Positions 17,117-25,899 of a stretch of 40,902 nt of DNA are shown here, piece by piece. Origin of the DNA: Methanobacteriota archaeon (GTDB taxonomy: Archaea; Thermoplasmatota; E2; DHVEG-1); assembly GCA_026394495.1 (NCBI GenBank), contig JAPKYE010000002.1:1-40902 (forward strand). The letters are read 5' to 3'. The position numbers and the translations under genes were made by a program. Position 1 is the first letter of the stretch, and every line of letters begins with the position of its first letter. The notes beneath the pieces are model-generated. The model did not search any database, was not told the origin of the DNA, and saw nothing but the letters and a program-made list of their open reading frames with translations.

Positions 17117-17491
17117 GTTTCTCCTCACATTTTTTGTCAAACTGATGACTTTTATTTGTCTAGATGGTGCCAAATAGGCATTCAACAACTGACAATCGTC
17201 ATCTTTTGTCTGACAACATGCAAACGAATACGCACGTAACTTATATAATTTTCGCTATAATTTACGCGGAAAAAATCTGTGCTAATTCATGTTTTTTGCA
17301 ATCATTTTTTTCATTGTTATCAGATAAGAAAATCAAAAAAATACGATCAAAATTTTTATAAAACAAACATTGCGTACTCATCTGCATATGCAACTGTTCT
17401 CTTATTATTTAGCGAAAGTCATTATTAATGATTTTTAAACAGCAAATAATATCTGAAAAACAAATATATCTTATTTCCGCTGTTTTTTTTT
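17117..17491. promoter_or_regulatory. Promoter region of the RHH-ftsZ pair
   Basis: An AT-rich region without a gene. For the minus strand, ATTATATAAG near 17241-17250 is a TATA candidate, which puts the start of transcription near 17215. TTGTC boxes lie at 17134, 17156 and 17206, and GACAA boxes at 17191 and 17212. The pair at 17206-17216 (TTGTC-T-GACAA) is a perfect palindrome at the presumed start, a good candidate for autoregulation by the RHH protein. Confidence 0.45.
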
Positions 17492-18112
17492 CTATTGTGC
17501 TATCCGTCCAAACGCAACAGTCCCGGAAATCTTTTCAATTTTTACTTTCACAGTGGCGCCTTTGATCGCACCAGGAATGTACACCACATACTTATCAAAA
17601 AACGCGACACCATCTCCCCGTTTACCAATATCCTTTATCGTCAGATCGTAAATTCCGCCTTCTTTTAACATCTCCATAGGCGTCATCGTCTTTTTCTTCT
17701 TCATAGACCCAACAGATCGGAATGCACCACATGCATCACAGTGAATCAAAATCGTCCTATCTTTTTTCAAAAGATGGGTATCAGGACGATTACATTCAGA
17801 ACACATCACATACGTATCAATGTATTCTTCCAATCGATCTTGTAAGGTCTTCAATGGGATTTTTCCCTGAAATGTCACCCGGCCGTTCACAAAATCCCCC
17901 GCAGTACCAAAACTTCCTAAAAGAAACTTCAACACATGCATAGGATCCCGGTTTAACATATCCACGATTTTATCAAAATTTTTTATAACCGTTGTGTTTC
18001 CCTCGTAAAAAACCTCAGCCTTTGGGACTTTAAAACGATCATCGTCAATACGTGCTGTTGGTGCTTCACTGTGAACTTTTTTCAGGAGGTCTTTATACGA
18101 GTATTCAGACAT
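17492..18112 (-). CDS. Translation initiation factor aIF2 beta with TRAM domain
   Basis: 206 aa. The N-terminal alpha-beta domain is followed by a zinc ribbon with C104/C107 and C125/C128. The last 55 residues (DIKDIGKRGDGVAFFDKYV onward) form a TRAM domain, an RNA-binding beta barrel not found in all aIF2-beta proteins. The factor is part of the aIF2 heterotrimer that brings Met-tRNA to the 30S subunit. The extra domain may add RNA contact. Family is certain; the role of the fused TRAM is inferred. Confidence 0.95.
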   Translation of the reverse strand: MSEYSYKDLLKKVHSEAPTARIDDDRFKVPKAEVFYEGNTTVIKNFDKIVDMLNRDPMHVLKFLLGSFGTAGDFVNGRVTFQGKIPLKTLQDRLEEYIDTYVMCSECNRPDTHLLKKDRTILIHCDACGAFRSVGSMKKKKTMTPMEMLKEGGIYDLTIKDIGKRGDGVAFFDKYVVYIPGAIKGATVKVKIEKISGTVAFGRIAQ

Positions 18113-18209
18113 AGTTACTTGATGGCGAATAATCTGCCCTCATAAAAAACTTCCGTACACGAAAGCAATAAAAAATATGGAAAAAAAATATTGGATGAAA
18201 CACGTTTTT

Positions 18210-18338
18210 TTACATTGGTGGTTTCATCCGCACAGCCATCACAAACGATCCCTCTTTTAACGCTTGTTCAGCGGCTGTCGTATCTCGTGTATAAATCTTT
18301 TTACTTCCTTTTTTCCAATGCCAAATGAAATCAGACAT
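18210..18338 (-). CDS. 42-aa basic protein
   Basis: The frame MSDFIWHWKKGSKKIYTRDT, followed by an Ala/Glu helix and the end AVRMKPPM, is preceded by GGGGGAG at an ideal distance. It lies in the 313-nt gap upstream of aIF2-beta on the same strand. The composition (aromatic and basic start) is gene-like. No family is recognised. The strong ribosome-binding site is the main evidence. Confidence 0.6.
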   Translation of the reverse strand: MSDFIWHWKKGSKKIYTRDTTAAEQALKEGSFVMAVRMKPPM

Positions 18339-18425
18339 TGTTTTTCTCTCCCCCAAATACTAAACGTGCTTTAAACAGAACTTCTTTAAATAATTTGCGA
18401 AATTTTTTAGAAAAAAGAAAGGTGT

Positions 18426-19880
18426 TTATTTTTTCAGGAGACGTTTCCGTTGTTTCTCTTGGTCACGCTTAATCTTCAGAAGCGCTTTTAACTTGTTTTC
18501 ATCTGCTTCTACTAATGGTTGCTGATCTACCGGTTTTTCTTCTACAGGGATCATTTCTGGTATTTCATTTGTTGTCTCCAGTGGTTTCCGCGTTTCTTTT
18601 GGTTGCTCAACAGATTGTTCAACTGGTTTTTGTTGCTGTAAAACCTCTTCTGGTTCACGAATAGTTGATTTTTTAAATAATCGTGGAAAGACTCGTTTCC
18701 CTTTTTCAGTTGGTTTTGATTTTTGTTCCTGTTTCATTGCTTGGCAATAATCCTCATACCAAAGCATCGCGGATTGATACTCCTCATCCATCATCTTAAG
18801 CACGCGTTCGTACTCAGCCTTATCAGTTTTTTTCAATTCCTCTAAATACGCTCGCTCCTCAGGAATATTCCAGGGTTTATCGGGTTTTCCAATATGAATA
18901 TATTTCCTTATAATGAAATAATAAATAATCAGGAAAAAAATAAGAATAATACATAATGTAACTCCTATTGCGGAAATGGTCAATGCCGAGAAATAAAACC
19001 CTTTTGTTATCACTTGTACCTGACCGGTAAATTGTTTTTCTGGGTTTTTCAATGAATACGCGTTGATGGTAATTGTATGAGTTGTTCCTGGATCAAATAT
19101 GTTATCTGCGGTTAATATCTGAAGGGTTACACGACGTGTTTCTCCAGGTTGTAATACAAAGCTTTGTTCAGATAAAACTCCTTTTACCGTCTTATCTGAG
19201 CTGACTTTAGCTGCAAAATTATCAATGAAATAACCAAGATTTGTGATATCTATCTGAAACGTAGTCATTGAATCAGGACGGACTTCTTTTGTACCTATAT
19301 CTGGTTTTATATCAATATAATTTAATTTTTCTGATCGAACAGGGATATCAAAATACGATATTCCATATTCGCTGTTATCTTTTAAAAACCTTGTCGCTGA
19401 GATTCTTACCGTTACCGTATTTGCTGCGTTTAAATCATTTACATATACCTTTAATGAAAGATCAGCTTTTGTTCCATCTGTAGACTGAGGGATTGTTGTC
19501 GGATTAACGCTTGCGATCCACCCATTCGGGTTTCCGACAATTTCTGCACCAAATTCAACTCTTGTATATCCTAAAAACGGTTTCCACGTTGGATGGATAA
19601 TCGGCCAGATGATTCTTGTAGTGATAAAACTTCTAATAACACCAAGTCCTGTGGATCCTTTAAAATACTGTAGTGTCGTCCAATTCATACCGAAATTGTC
19701 GGTATATTTAAGAGGGATAATAGTTTCCTTGTTGGGCGGTATCATTGGCATTGCACCAATGGGAAGTACTGATAATTCTGCATCCCCTGCACTTTCTTGC
19801 AAACTTACCCCAGCTACCGTTATCATGGAAAAAAGTAAGAATGATACCAGCGATATTGAGATGATTCTATTATAGTTCAT
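18426..19880 (-). CDS. TM-anchored envelope protein with cytoplasmic charged tail
   Basis: 484 aa. A signal peptide covers about residues 5-26. The ectodomain (to about 300) is beta-rich, and its second part resembles NEW3/CARDB-type Ig folds (TTFQIDITNLGYFIDNFAAK; LQPGETRRVTLQI). One strong TM segment follows (LTISAIGVTLCIILIFFLIIYYF). The tail of about 150 residues is highly charged, with an acidic/aromatic helix (RAYLEELKKTDKAEYERVLK) and a Gln/Pro/Glu-rich linker, ending KQRKRLLKK. It would link the cell surface to something in the cytoplasm. It is the last gene of the envelope cluster, 60 nt after the PGF-CTERM gene. Confidence 0.7.
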   Translation of the reverse strand: MNYNRIISISLVSFLLFSMITVAGVSLQESAGDAELSVLPIGAMPMIPPNKETIIPLKYTDNFGMNWTTLQYFKGSTGLGVIRSFITTRIIWPIIHPTWKPFLGYTRVEFGAEIVGNPNGWIASVNPTTIPQSTDGTKADLSLKVYVNDLNAANTVTVRISATRFLKDNSEYGISYFDIPVRSEKLNYIDIKPDIGTKEVRPDSMTTFQIDITNLGYFIDNFAAKVSSDKTVKGVLSEQSFVLQPGETRRVTLQILTADNIFDPGTTHTITINAYSLKNPEKQFTGQVQVITKGFYFSALTISAIGVTLCIILIFFLIIYYFIIRKYIHIGKPDKPWNIPEERAYLEELKKTDKAEYERVLKMMDEEYQSAMLWYEDYCQAMKQEQKSKPTEKGKRVFPRLFKKSTIREPEEVLQQQKPVEQSVEQPKETRKPLETTNEIPEMIPVEEKPVDQQPLVEADENKLKALLKIKRDQEKQRKRLLKK

Positions 19881-19940
19881 GTTTTTCCTTCTTTGATAAG
19901 AGTGCTATGAATTCTGATGTGCAATACTCGGAGAGTTCAA

Positions 19941-20936
19941 TTATTGTTTTTTCTTAAATTTTTGTATTAATCCGACAGATATGACTAATGCAGCAAGTAC
20001 ACCAATGCATTCAAATCCCGGGGTTGAAAACCCTCTGTTTCTAACGGTTACTTGGAACGGAACCGGTGTACCAGTGTTATTTACACCAGCTGCAGGTGGC
20101 GAGAATTGAGGAGTGAATTCAAGAGTAATTGTCTCAAGATCGTTATGCCATCCTAGTCCATACGGCGGTGTAATTGAAAATGACATGTAACCTACATTAT
20201 TCCCAGGGGATTCACTTGCTGAGGGGATAACAATTTGAGATTGAGACAGAAGCGGCGACCATCCATCTGGATACGTTATGATTCGTGCGGTGACGAGTGT
20301 CTGCTTATTTCCCTGGTTTGTAATTTTAACGGGGAATGTTACTGTTTCTTGTGGTCCAACTATTCTGCTTGGACTTTCCGTATACACATCAATTAAAGGG
20401 ATATATCCTGGTTTAAATACAATAGTTAGTTCAGCTGAATTCGGAGGGACATGTTTGTTTAATAATGATTCTGTTTCTGCTTTGATTTTTAGTGTAAATC
20501 CTTCGGATGGTGCATCGGAATGAGCTGCAATGATTAGTGCAGTATTTACTTCAGAAAAATTAGTTGTAATATCGGGATATACATTTGCATTTGCAATAGA
20601 AACGGCTGCCCAGTCTGGTGGGTTATCTATACTTAATTTTACCTTTGCTGAAGTAATGATAAATGTTTGTAAAAATATTATTCTCATCAGGAAATTTGAC
20701 AAAAAGTTTTCAGGAATTTCAACCTTAAATTTTACTGTAATGGGGATAGATACTGGAGCGCCATCCGGTTGAAACACTGCGTTGTTTACTGTGCTTTCAT
20801 CGTAACTCATCTGAAGAACTGAGTTATATGTAATCAGTTTTGCAGACGCTGAAGGGGTTGTTGTCATTATTATAGTGCTACCAAACAGTATGCACATCAG
20901 TATACTTACTTTCATTGTCCGCAGCTTCGTGTTCAT
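19941..20936 (-). CDS. Surface protein with PGF-CTERM sorting signal
   Basis: 331 aa. The start is the ATG at 20936, with AAGGTG just upstream; the GTG at 20945 sits on that site. A signal peptide ends near TPSASA. The first domain (LITYNSVLQMSYDE to about residue 190) is shared with the neighbouring paralogue at 21627-22511. An NEW3-like Ig domain follows (TVTFPVKITNQGNKQ). The C-terminus is STPGFECIGVLAALVISVGL, then IQKFKKKQ: a PGF motif, a hydrophobic stretch and a basic end. That is the PGF-CTERM signal, which archaeosortase A removes for lipid attachment in archaea. The sortase is not in the window. Confidence 0.8.
   Translation of the reverse strand: MNTKLRTMKVSILMCILFGSTIIMTTTPSASAKLITYNSVLQMSYDESTVNNAVFQPDGAPVSIPITVKFKVEIPENFLSNFLMRIIFLQTFIITSAKVKLSIDNPPDWAAVSIANANVYPDITTNFSEVNTALIIAAHSDAPSEGFTLKIKAETESLLNKHVPPNSAELTIVFKPGYIPLIDVYTESPSRIVGPQETVTFPVKITNQGNKQTLVTARIITYPDGWSPLLSQSQIVIPSASESPGNNVGYMSFSITPPYGLGWHNDLETITLEFTPQFSPPAAGVNNTGTPVPFQVTVRNRGFSTPGFECIGVLAALVISVGLIQKFKKKQ
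20431..20465. repeat. 35-nt exact repeat within paralogous genes, copy 1
   Basis: It is identical to 22006-22040. Both lie in the same part of the two paralogous surface-protein genes, and flanking sequence is also similar. This points to duplication, and perhaps later gene conversion. Confidence 0.8.
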
Positions 20937-21171
20937 TTTTAACACCTTTTTATTATATTTCTCTTATTAGTACTTATGTTTCTAGGTATTTAAACCTTAT
21001 TGTACAGTTCTTACGGGAGCGCTTCGTACTCATTAATAATATATAACTTACATCGTATAAAAATATTTCTATCAAAATATCAAAAGAAAAACAACCGAAA
21101 TATCTGAAAATTATAGGAGAAAAAGAAAAATAAAGGAGTGGGAGGCGGTGTATTGTGACGCAAGATATCTT

Positions 21172-21531
21172 TTACTGAACCATATCGATATGTTCTGGTG
21201 CTTTTTGTTCAGGTGTGGTAGTCTTTGTTTCTTTTTTTGGTTCTTTTTTCTTTGTCACAACTTTGTCAGGGAAACTTGAAAGAATAATAATGTCCCCAAC
21301 TGCATTTACCCATCTGTACGGAACCGCCACATCGACACTGCCCTCTACAATCGAAGGGTTCGTATTGGTCACGAGAAGACTGCTCACTCGCTTTTCATCC
21401 ATGTCGAGGAAGACATTTTTCACATGTCCAATATACTTCCCATCTCTAGTGTAGACCGGTAACTTCAGAAACGACGTGACCTCTCCTACATTAGTGTTAG
21501 CATTCTTTTCCATCATGAAATCAAAATACAT
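21172..21531 (-). CDS. PRC-barrel domain protein
   Basis: 119 aa. The core LKLPVYTRDGKYIGHVKNVFLDMDEKRV is a PRC-barrel, followed by VAVPYRWVNAVGDIIIL. The last 30 residues are Lys/Thr/Pro-rich and disordered (VVTKKKEPKKETKTTTPEQK). PRC-barrel proteins in archaea include CdpB-type division factors and RNA-metabolism partners. The division link would be notable in view of ftsZ about 5 kb away, but sequence alone does not settle it. It sits between the two paralogous surface genes on the same strand. Confidence 0.85.
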   Translation of the reverse strand: MYFDFMMEKNANTNVGEVTSFLKLPVYTRDGKYIGHVKNVFLDMDEKRVSSLLVTNTNPSIVEGSVDVAVPYRWVNAVGDIIILSSFPDKVVTKKKEPKKETKTTTPEQKAPEHIDMVQ

Positions 21532-21626
21532 TTACCTATATTAAAATTTATCTGGTTCCTATCTAATTTGAAAAAAGTGTATAAAGTTGAACGATCTGAA
21601 TCACATTTACTACTGAGAATATAGCA

Positions 21627-22511
21627 TTATTCTTCTATGTAATAGACTGAAATTGTTACCGGAAGAGGATTATCATTTCCTTCATATTCGCCGGACGGAG
21701 GACTTTTTGTTGCGTTAAACAACATTTCTATTGATTGAATTCCTTGAAAATCTTCAGGAGGTATTAATAAAAGCGTCATTTGTCCTGTTTCTCCACTGTT
21801 AAGAACCATCTGAGAAGGAACAAACTGTTTTTCCCAACCGTCTAATGATATGTTTATTTTGGCGGTAATAAGACTTTGTACATTCCCTAAATTGGTTATA
21901 TTAATTGGTACCAACGTTAATTCATTTGGGGGAGTACTTACCGAAGGATGTGCGACTATTGCTTCAAGCAGAAGAACCCAGTTAGGACGAAAAACGAGTG
22001 AAAGCTCAGCTGAATTCGGAGGGACATGTTTGTTTAATAACGACTCGGTTTCCGCTTTTATCCTTAAGTCATATCCTTGAGAAGGCGCATCTGAATGAAG
22101 AGCGATTATTACTGAAGTGTTGAATTCTGTAAATTCGGGACTTATATTAACATAGATGTTGGGATTTGTGATAGTAATCGTTGCCCAATCTGGAGCATTT
22201 GCCACACTGAGTTTTATTTTTGCAGATGTAATCATAAATGTTTGAAGAAATAATATCCGTAAAATAAAATTGGATAGGAGCGTTTTAGGGATTTCAACTT
22301 TGAATTTGACAATAAGTGGGATTGAAACTGGTGCACCATCAGGTTGAAAAACTGCATTATTAACTGCGTTTTCATCATAACTCATCTGAAGTACCGAGTT
22401 GTATGTAATGAGCCTAGCTGATTGTTTATCTTGCTTTTGATTGTTTAGGGCAGATACTGCTGGAATGAGTAGTATCATTATTAGTACAAATGAGATTATT
22501 TTTGTTTTCAT
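21627..22511 (-). CDS. Secreted paralogue of the PGF-CTERM protein, without anchor
   Basis: 294 aa with a signal peptide (IISFVLIMILLIPAVSA). The first domain is closely related to that of the gene at 19941-20936: shared LITYNSVLQMSYDE, NNAVFQPDGAPVSIP and LLNKHVPPNSAEL. An NEW3-like domain follows (LTLVPINITNLGNVQ). The protein ends in VTISVYYIEE and has no PGF motif, no TM helix and no basic tail. It may be released, or may bind the anchored paralogue. It is probably the first gene of the cluster; the ATG is preceded by GGAGTGGAAAAAAA. Confidence 0.75.
   Translation of the reverse strand: MKTKIISFVLIMILLIPAVSALNNQKQDKQSARLITYNSVLQMSYDENAVNNAVFQPDGAPVSIPLIVKFKVEIPKTLLSNFILRILFLQTFMITSAKIKLSVANAPDWATITITNPNIYVNISPEFTEFNTSVIIALHSDAPSQGYDLRIKAETESLLNKHVPPNSAELSLVFRPNWVLLLEAIVAHPSVSTPPNELTLVPINITNLGNVQSLITAKINISLDGWEKQFVPSQMVLNSGETGQMTLLLIPPEDFQGIQSIEMLFNATKSPPSGEYEGNDNPLPVTISVYYIEE
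22006..22040. repeat. 35-nt exact repeat within paralogous genes, copy 2
   Basis: It is identical to 20431-20465 and lies at the equivalent position in the paralogue. Confidence 0.8.
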
Positions 22512-22638
22512 TTTTTTTCCACTCCAACATTATAATATATAAAACCTCTATAAAAATGTTCCTTTTCTTTTATTTTCTTCAAACATAATCATTAAACGAA
22601 ACCTTTTTTGAGTCGTTATACTATTCCCTCAACAAACT

Positions 22639-23796
22639 ATGCCATCTCAACATAATCAAAAAATGAAAGACGTTTTCAAAGAACTTGATATCGCACGCAC
22701 GAAGGATTTTACATTTTCAAACAGCCACATCCTTGGCTCTATGTGTACTGCACCTCATCCCATCGCAAAAAAAGCCTATTTGAAATTCCTTGAAACAAAC
22801 CTTGGCGACCCCGAACTTTTTCCTGGAACAAAAGAACTAGAAACACGTTTCATTCAATTCCTTCTTACATTATTTCATGCACCAAAAACAGCGACAGGTC
22901 ATATCGTCAGCGGAGGAACAGAGGGAAACATCACTGCGATGTGGATTGCAAAAGAACTCAGCAGAAAAAACAAAATAATCGTTCCAGAAAGCGCACATTT
23001 CTCGTTTGCAAAAATCGCATCAATCATGAATATGAAACTATGTTTGATCCCATTGACATCTGAGTATATCATGGACATAAAAAAAATTCGGAAAAATATC
23101 ACAAAAAACACGGCCGCAGTCGTAGCAGTTGCAGGCTCAACCGAACTAGGGACAATCGATCCAATACCAGAACTAAGCGATCTCTGCAACGATGAACATT
23201 TGTTCCTTCACGTGGATGCCGCATTTGGAGGATTCGTTATTCCTTTTTTACATGAACTTGGGTACCAGGTACCAGATTTTGATTTCAAACTTCAAGGAGT
23301 AAGTACCATCTGTGTCGACTCTCATAAAATGGGTTGGTCTGCAATCCCCATGGGAACACTTTGTATCCGTGAAAATCACTGGCTTGAAGAAATCAGCGTG
23401 AAATCTCCCTGTATCAGCAGTAAAACACAAGCAGGAATACTTGGGACACGACCAGGTGGACCAATAGCTGCAGCGTACGCGGTCACAAAATACCTAGAAT
23501 ACGATGGGTACACAAAACTAGTGAAGCGATGCATGCAGACAACACAATACATGGAAAAACAAATCACGACGATCGGGCTATCAGTTATACAACAGCCAAC
23601 GATGAACGTTCTTGGGGTACGAATCAAAAACCCAACAAGACTCGTAAACGCACTTTCTCAGAAGGGTTGGCGGGTGAATGCGGTAGATCATCTTTCCTGC
23701 ATTCGTCTTGTGATGATGCCGCATGTTACAAAAAAAATAGTCGATGATTTTATCTTGGTACTTAAGAAAACATGTGAGGAGAATGGAGAACTATGA
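22639..23796 (+). CDS. mfnA: Tyrosine/aspartate decarboxylase MfnA type
   Basis: 385 aa, a group II PLP decarboxylase. The internal aldimine Lys is K230 in VDSHKMGWSAIPMG; HVDAAFGGFV (191-200) carries the PLP Asp; SGGTEGNITA (91-100) is conserved. In methanogens MfnA makes tyramine for methanofuran. In many other archaea the same family decarboxylates aspartate to beta-alanine for CoA. With no methanogen genes in view, the second role is the safer guess. The next gene overlaps its stop by 4 nt (ATGA), so they are translationally coupled. Confidence 0.92.
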   Translation: MPSQHNQKMKDVFKELDIARTKDFTFSNSHILGSMCTAPHPIAKKAYLKFLETNLGDPELFPGTKELETRFIQFLLTLFHAPKTATGHIVSGGTEGNITAMWIAKELSRKNKIIVPESAHFSFAKIASIMNMKLCLIPLTSEYIMDIKKIRKNITKNTAAVVAVAGSTELGTIDPIPELSDLCNDEHLFLHVDAAFGGFVIPFLHELGYQVPDFDFKLQGVSTICVDSHKMGWSAIPMGTLCIRENHWLEEISVKSPCISSKTQAGILGTRPGGPIAAAYAVTKYLEYDGYTKLVKRCMQTTQYMEKQITTIGLSVIQQPTMNVLGVRIKNPTRLVNALSQKGWRVNAVDHLSCIRLVMMPHVTKKIVDDFILVLKKTCEENGEL

Positions 23797-24359
23797 AAAT
23801 TGATATATTAAAAAAAACGCTGACAGAAGCCCCGATCATAAAAAAAGGGAATTATGATTATATTATTCATCCGATCACCGACGGGGTACCTTACATCACT
23901 GCCGCGTTACTCAAAGAAGTCACAACTGCAATGCACAAACAAATTGAATCCTGTGGCCATATCGATCGTATTGTAACGATGGAAGCAATGGGAATCCCCA
24001 TAGCAACCGCACTCTCTGAAAAAATGAATATACCTTTTACCATCATTCGAAAACGATCATATGGACTCCCTGGCGAAGTATCAGTGGAGCAAGTTACCGG
24101 GTACTCCAACTCAAAATTGTTTATCAACGGATTGAAAAAAGATGATACCGTTGTTATCGTTGATGACGTGCTCAGCACCGGGGGAACAATAAACGCAGTT
24201 CTCAGTGCTTTACAGAAAATAGGGGTCGTCGTAAAAGGCGTATTCATCGCAATCGACAAAGGAAATGTTGCTCCTGCCATTGAGAAGGAATACGGAATCA
24301 AAATTCACACCCTTGTCGATATCGAAGTTGTCGATGGAAAAGTTATATTCAAACGATAA
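23793..24359 (+). CDS. hpt: Hypoxanthine/adenine phosphoribosyltransferase
   Basis: 188 aa. The PRPP-binding motif VVIVDDVLSTGGT is at residues 120-132. The N-terminal KKGNYDYIIHPITDGVPYI is typical of archaeal Hpt. It salvages a purine base to the nucleotide in the cytoplasm. It is coupled by ATGA overlap to mfnA, though no shared pathway is obvious. Whether it prefers hypoxanthine, guanine or adenine cannot be read from sequence. Confidence 0.92.
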   Translation: MKIDILKKTLTEAPIIKKGNYDYIIHPITDGVPYITAALLKEVTTAMHKQIESCGHIDRIVTMEAMGIPIATALSEKMNIPFTIIRKRSYGLPGEVSVEQVTGYSNSKLFINGLKKDDTVVIVDDVLSTGGTINAVLSALQKIGVVVKGVFIAIDKGNVAPAIEKEYGIKIHTLVDIEVVDGKVIFKR

Positions 24360-24434
24360 TTCATCATTCGTTTTTAATCAGGAAATAAAGAAAAACTATT
24401 ATATCCTCATATATCATATGGGGAACTGATAACT

Positions 24435-24641
24435 ATGGTGGAAAAAATCCCGCAGCATATGCATTGTCAAATCTGTGGAAAAGCTGTTGCCTCCGCAGAA
24501 ACATTATGTTCTGATGAATGCAAAACACAGTATCAAGCACTTGTGAAAAAACGAAAAAACTATATGTACATCATGTACGCTGCAATATTTTTAATGATTG
24601 CATTATTGGTCGTTCCAAAGTTCCTTGGAGTAGGATTCTAG
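24435..24641 (+). CDS. Zinc-ribbon protein with TM helix (DUF2116-like)
   Basis: 68 aa. Residues 10-30 hold a C-x2-C and C-x3-C pair (HCQICGKAV; LCSDECK), followed by a basic stretch (VKKRKNY) and a single C-terminal TM helix (YAAIFLMIALLVVPKFLG). This is the layout of small archaeal DUF2116-like proteins, with the zinc end in the cytoplasm. Function is unknown. A TATA-like TTATATCC lies about 35 nt upstream. Confidence 0.8.
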   Translation: MVEKIPQHMHCQICGKAVASAETLCSDECKTQYQALVKKRKNYMYIMYAAIFLMIALLVVPKFLGVGF

Positions 24642-24738
24642 AAGTATCACGGTAAAAGTTTTCTGTACAAATTCTTCTAAAAAAGAACAAAGAAAAAACA
24701 GAATTGCTATCCACGATTTCTTTTGCCAATTATCTGGC

Positions 24739-24897
24739 TTACTCACCGAGTTCTTCTTGTAGGTCAATGACCATCTCTGTGAGCACATCTTCGAAGATTT
24801 GATGGCGGTATTCTTTTACCGCGCCGCTAGAAAGATGAACACGAGCGACGAATTCTCTCCCATCTTTAATAATTTCGATATGGCAAACTGTCTCCAT
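24739..24897 (-). CDS. 52-aa conserved-looking small protein
   Basis: The frame METVCHIEIIKDGREFVARV is followed by a helix and ends in VIDLQEELGE. The alternating beta pattern and then acidic helix look like a small folded domain. AGGT lies just upstream of the ATG. It occupies the 354-nt gap between two plus-strand genes, on the opposite strand. No family is recognised. Confidence 0.65.
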   Translation of the reverse strand: METVCHIEIIKDGREFVARVHLSSGAVKEYRHQIFEDVLTEMVIDLQEELGE

Positions 24898-24995
24898 ATG
24901 CGCTACCTGATTGGATGTAACCCGAATTCATCGACTCTATTTATATTTTTTGTGGGTAAGCTTAATGTTGTCTTTGCCTATAACAAATCATTTGT

Positions 24996-25886
24996 ATGCA
25001 AACAAGAGACCTTGTGCGAAAAGCAGCGGTTGCCGGACAATTCTACCCTGGGGCAAAGGGTTCATTACAACAACAAATAAAGGATTGTTTTCACGATCCC
25101 AGAGGACCAGGATTGATTCCTTCAATCAAACAAGGAAAAACCACGGTAAAAGGGCTCGTTGTCCCGCATGCAGGCTACATCTACTCTGGTGCAATCGCAG
25201 CACATGCGTATGCGTTTCTTGCTGAGAACGGGTTCGCAGACATATTCATCATCCTTGGACCAAACCACACGGGAATAGGTTCTGGCGTCTCAGTAATGAC
25301 CGAAGGAGCCTTTGAGACACCACTTGGCCGTGTACCCATTAACACCGAATATGCAAAGCAACTCAACAGAGATATCATCGACAATGACAAAAGTGCACAT
25401 CTCCATGAACACAGCATTGAAGTACAACTCCCTTTCCTACAAGTCCTTGCCCAATCAAAACCTTTTGATTTCATACCGATATGCATGGCGTTACAGGATT
25501 ACGACACTGCATTGGAAGTAGGAACGATTATCGCACAGATAATTTCACAATCCAAAAAAAACATAGTCATTATTGCGAGTAGTGATTTTTCACATGTCGG
25601 TTTCAACTATATGAGTATGCCTCCGCAAGGGTTGCGTGTTGATGCGTACGCAGAAAAACAAGATAAATTCGCACTTGAACAAATCATAAACCTAAATCCT
25701 GATGGATTAATACGTACTATATATGATCATACTATCAGCATGTGTGGATATGGACCGGTTGCAGCAATGCTTGTCGCAGCGAAACAACTCGGAGCAAAAA
25801 CCGCAAAACTTCTTAAATATGGGACTTCCTATGAGGTGCACCCTGGAGACTCCTGTGTAGGTTACGGATCTGTCGTAGTGTATTAA
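24996..25886 (+). CDS. MEMO-family protein (AmmeMemoRadiSam system B)
   Basis: 296 aa, the usual length. The N-terminal REAAVAGQFYPG-like stretch (RKAAVAGQFYPGAKG), the VVPHAGYIYSG motif, LGPNHTG and HEHSIEVQLPFLQ are all diagnostic. The His residues are the putative metal ligands of this dioxygenase-like fold. In archaea MEMO is often found with AMMECR1 and a radical SAM protein, but neither is seen here. Its reaction is not firmly known. The deoxyhypusine synthase gene begins 13 nt after its stop. Confidence 0.93.
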   Translation: MQTRDLVRKAAVAGQFYPGAKGSLQQQIKDCFHDPRGPGLIPSIKQGKTTVKGLVVPHAGYIYSGAIAAHAYAFLAENGFADIFIILGPNHTGIGSGVSVMTEGAFETPLGRVPINTEYAKQLNRDIIDNDKSAHLHEHSIEVQLPFLQVLAQSKPFDFIPICMALQDYDTALEVGTIIAQIISQSKKNIVIIASSDFSHVGFNYMSMPPQGLRVDAYAEKQDKFALEQIINLNPDGLIRTIYDHTISMCGYGPVAAMLVAAKQLGAKTAKLLKYGTSYEVHPGDSCVGYGSVVVY

Positions 25887-25899
25887 AGGTGACAAAACC

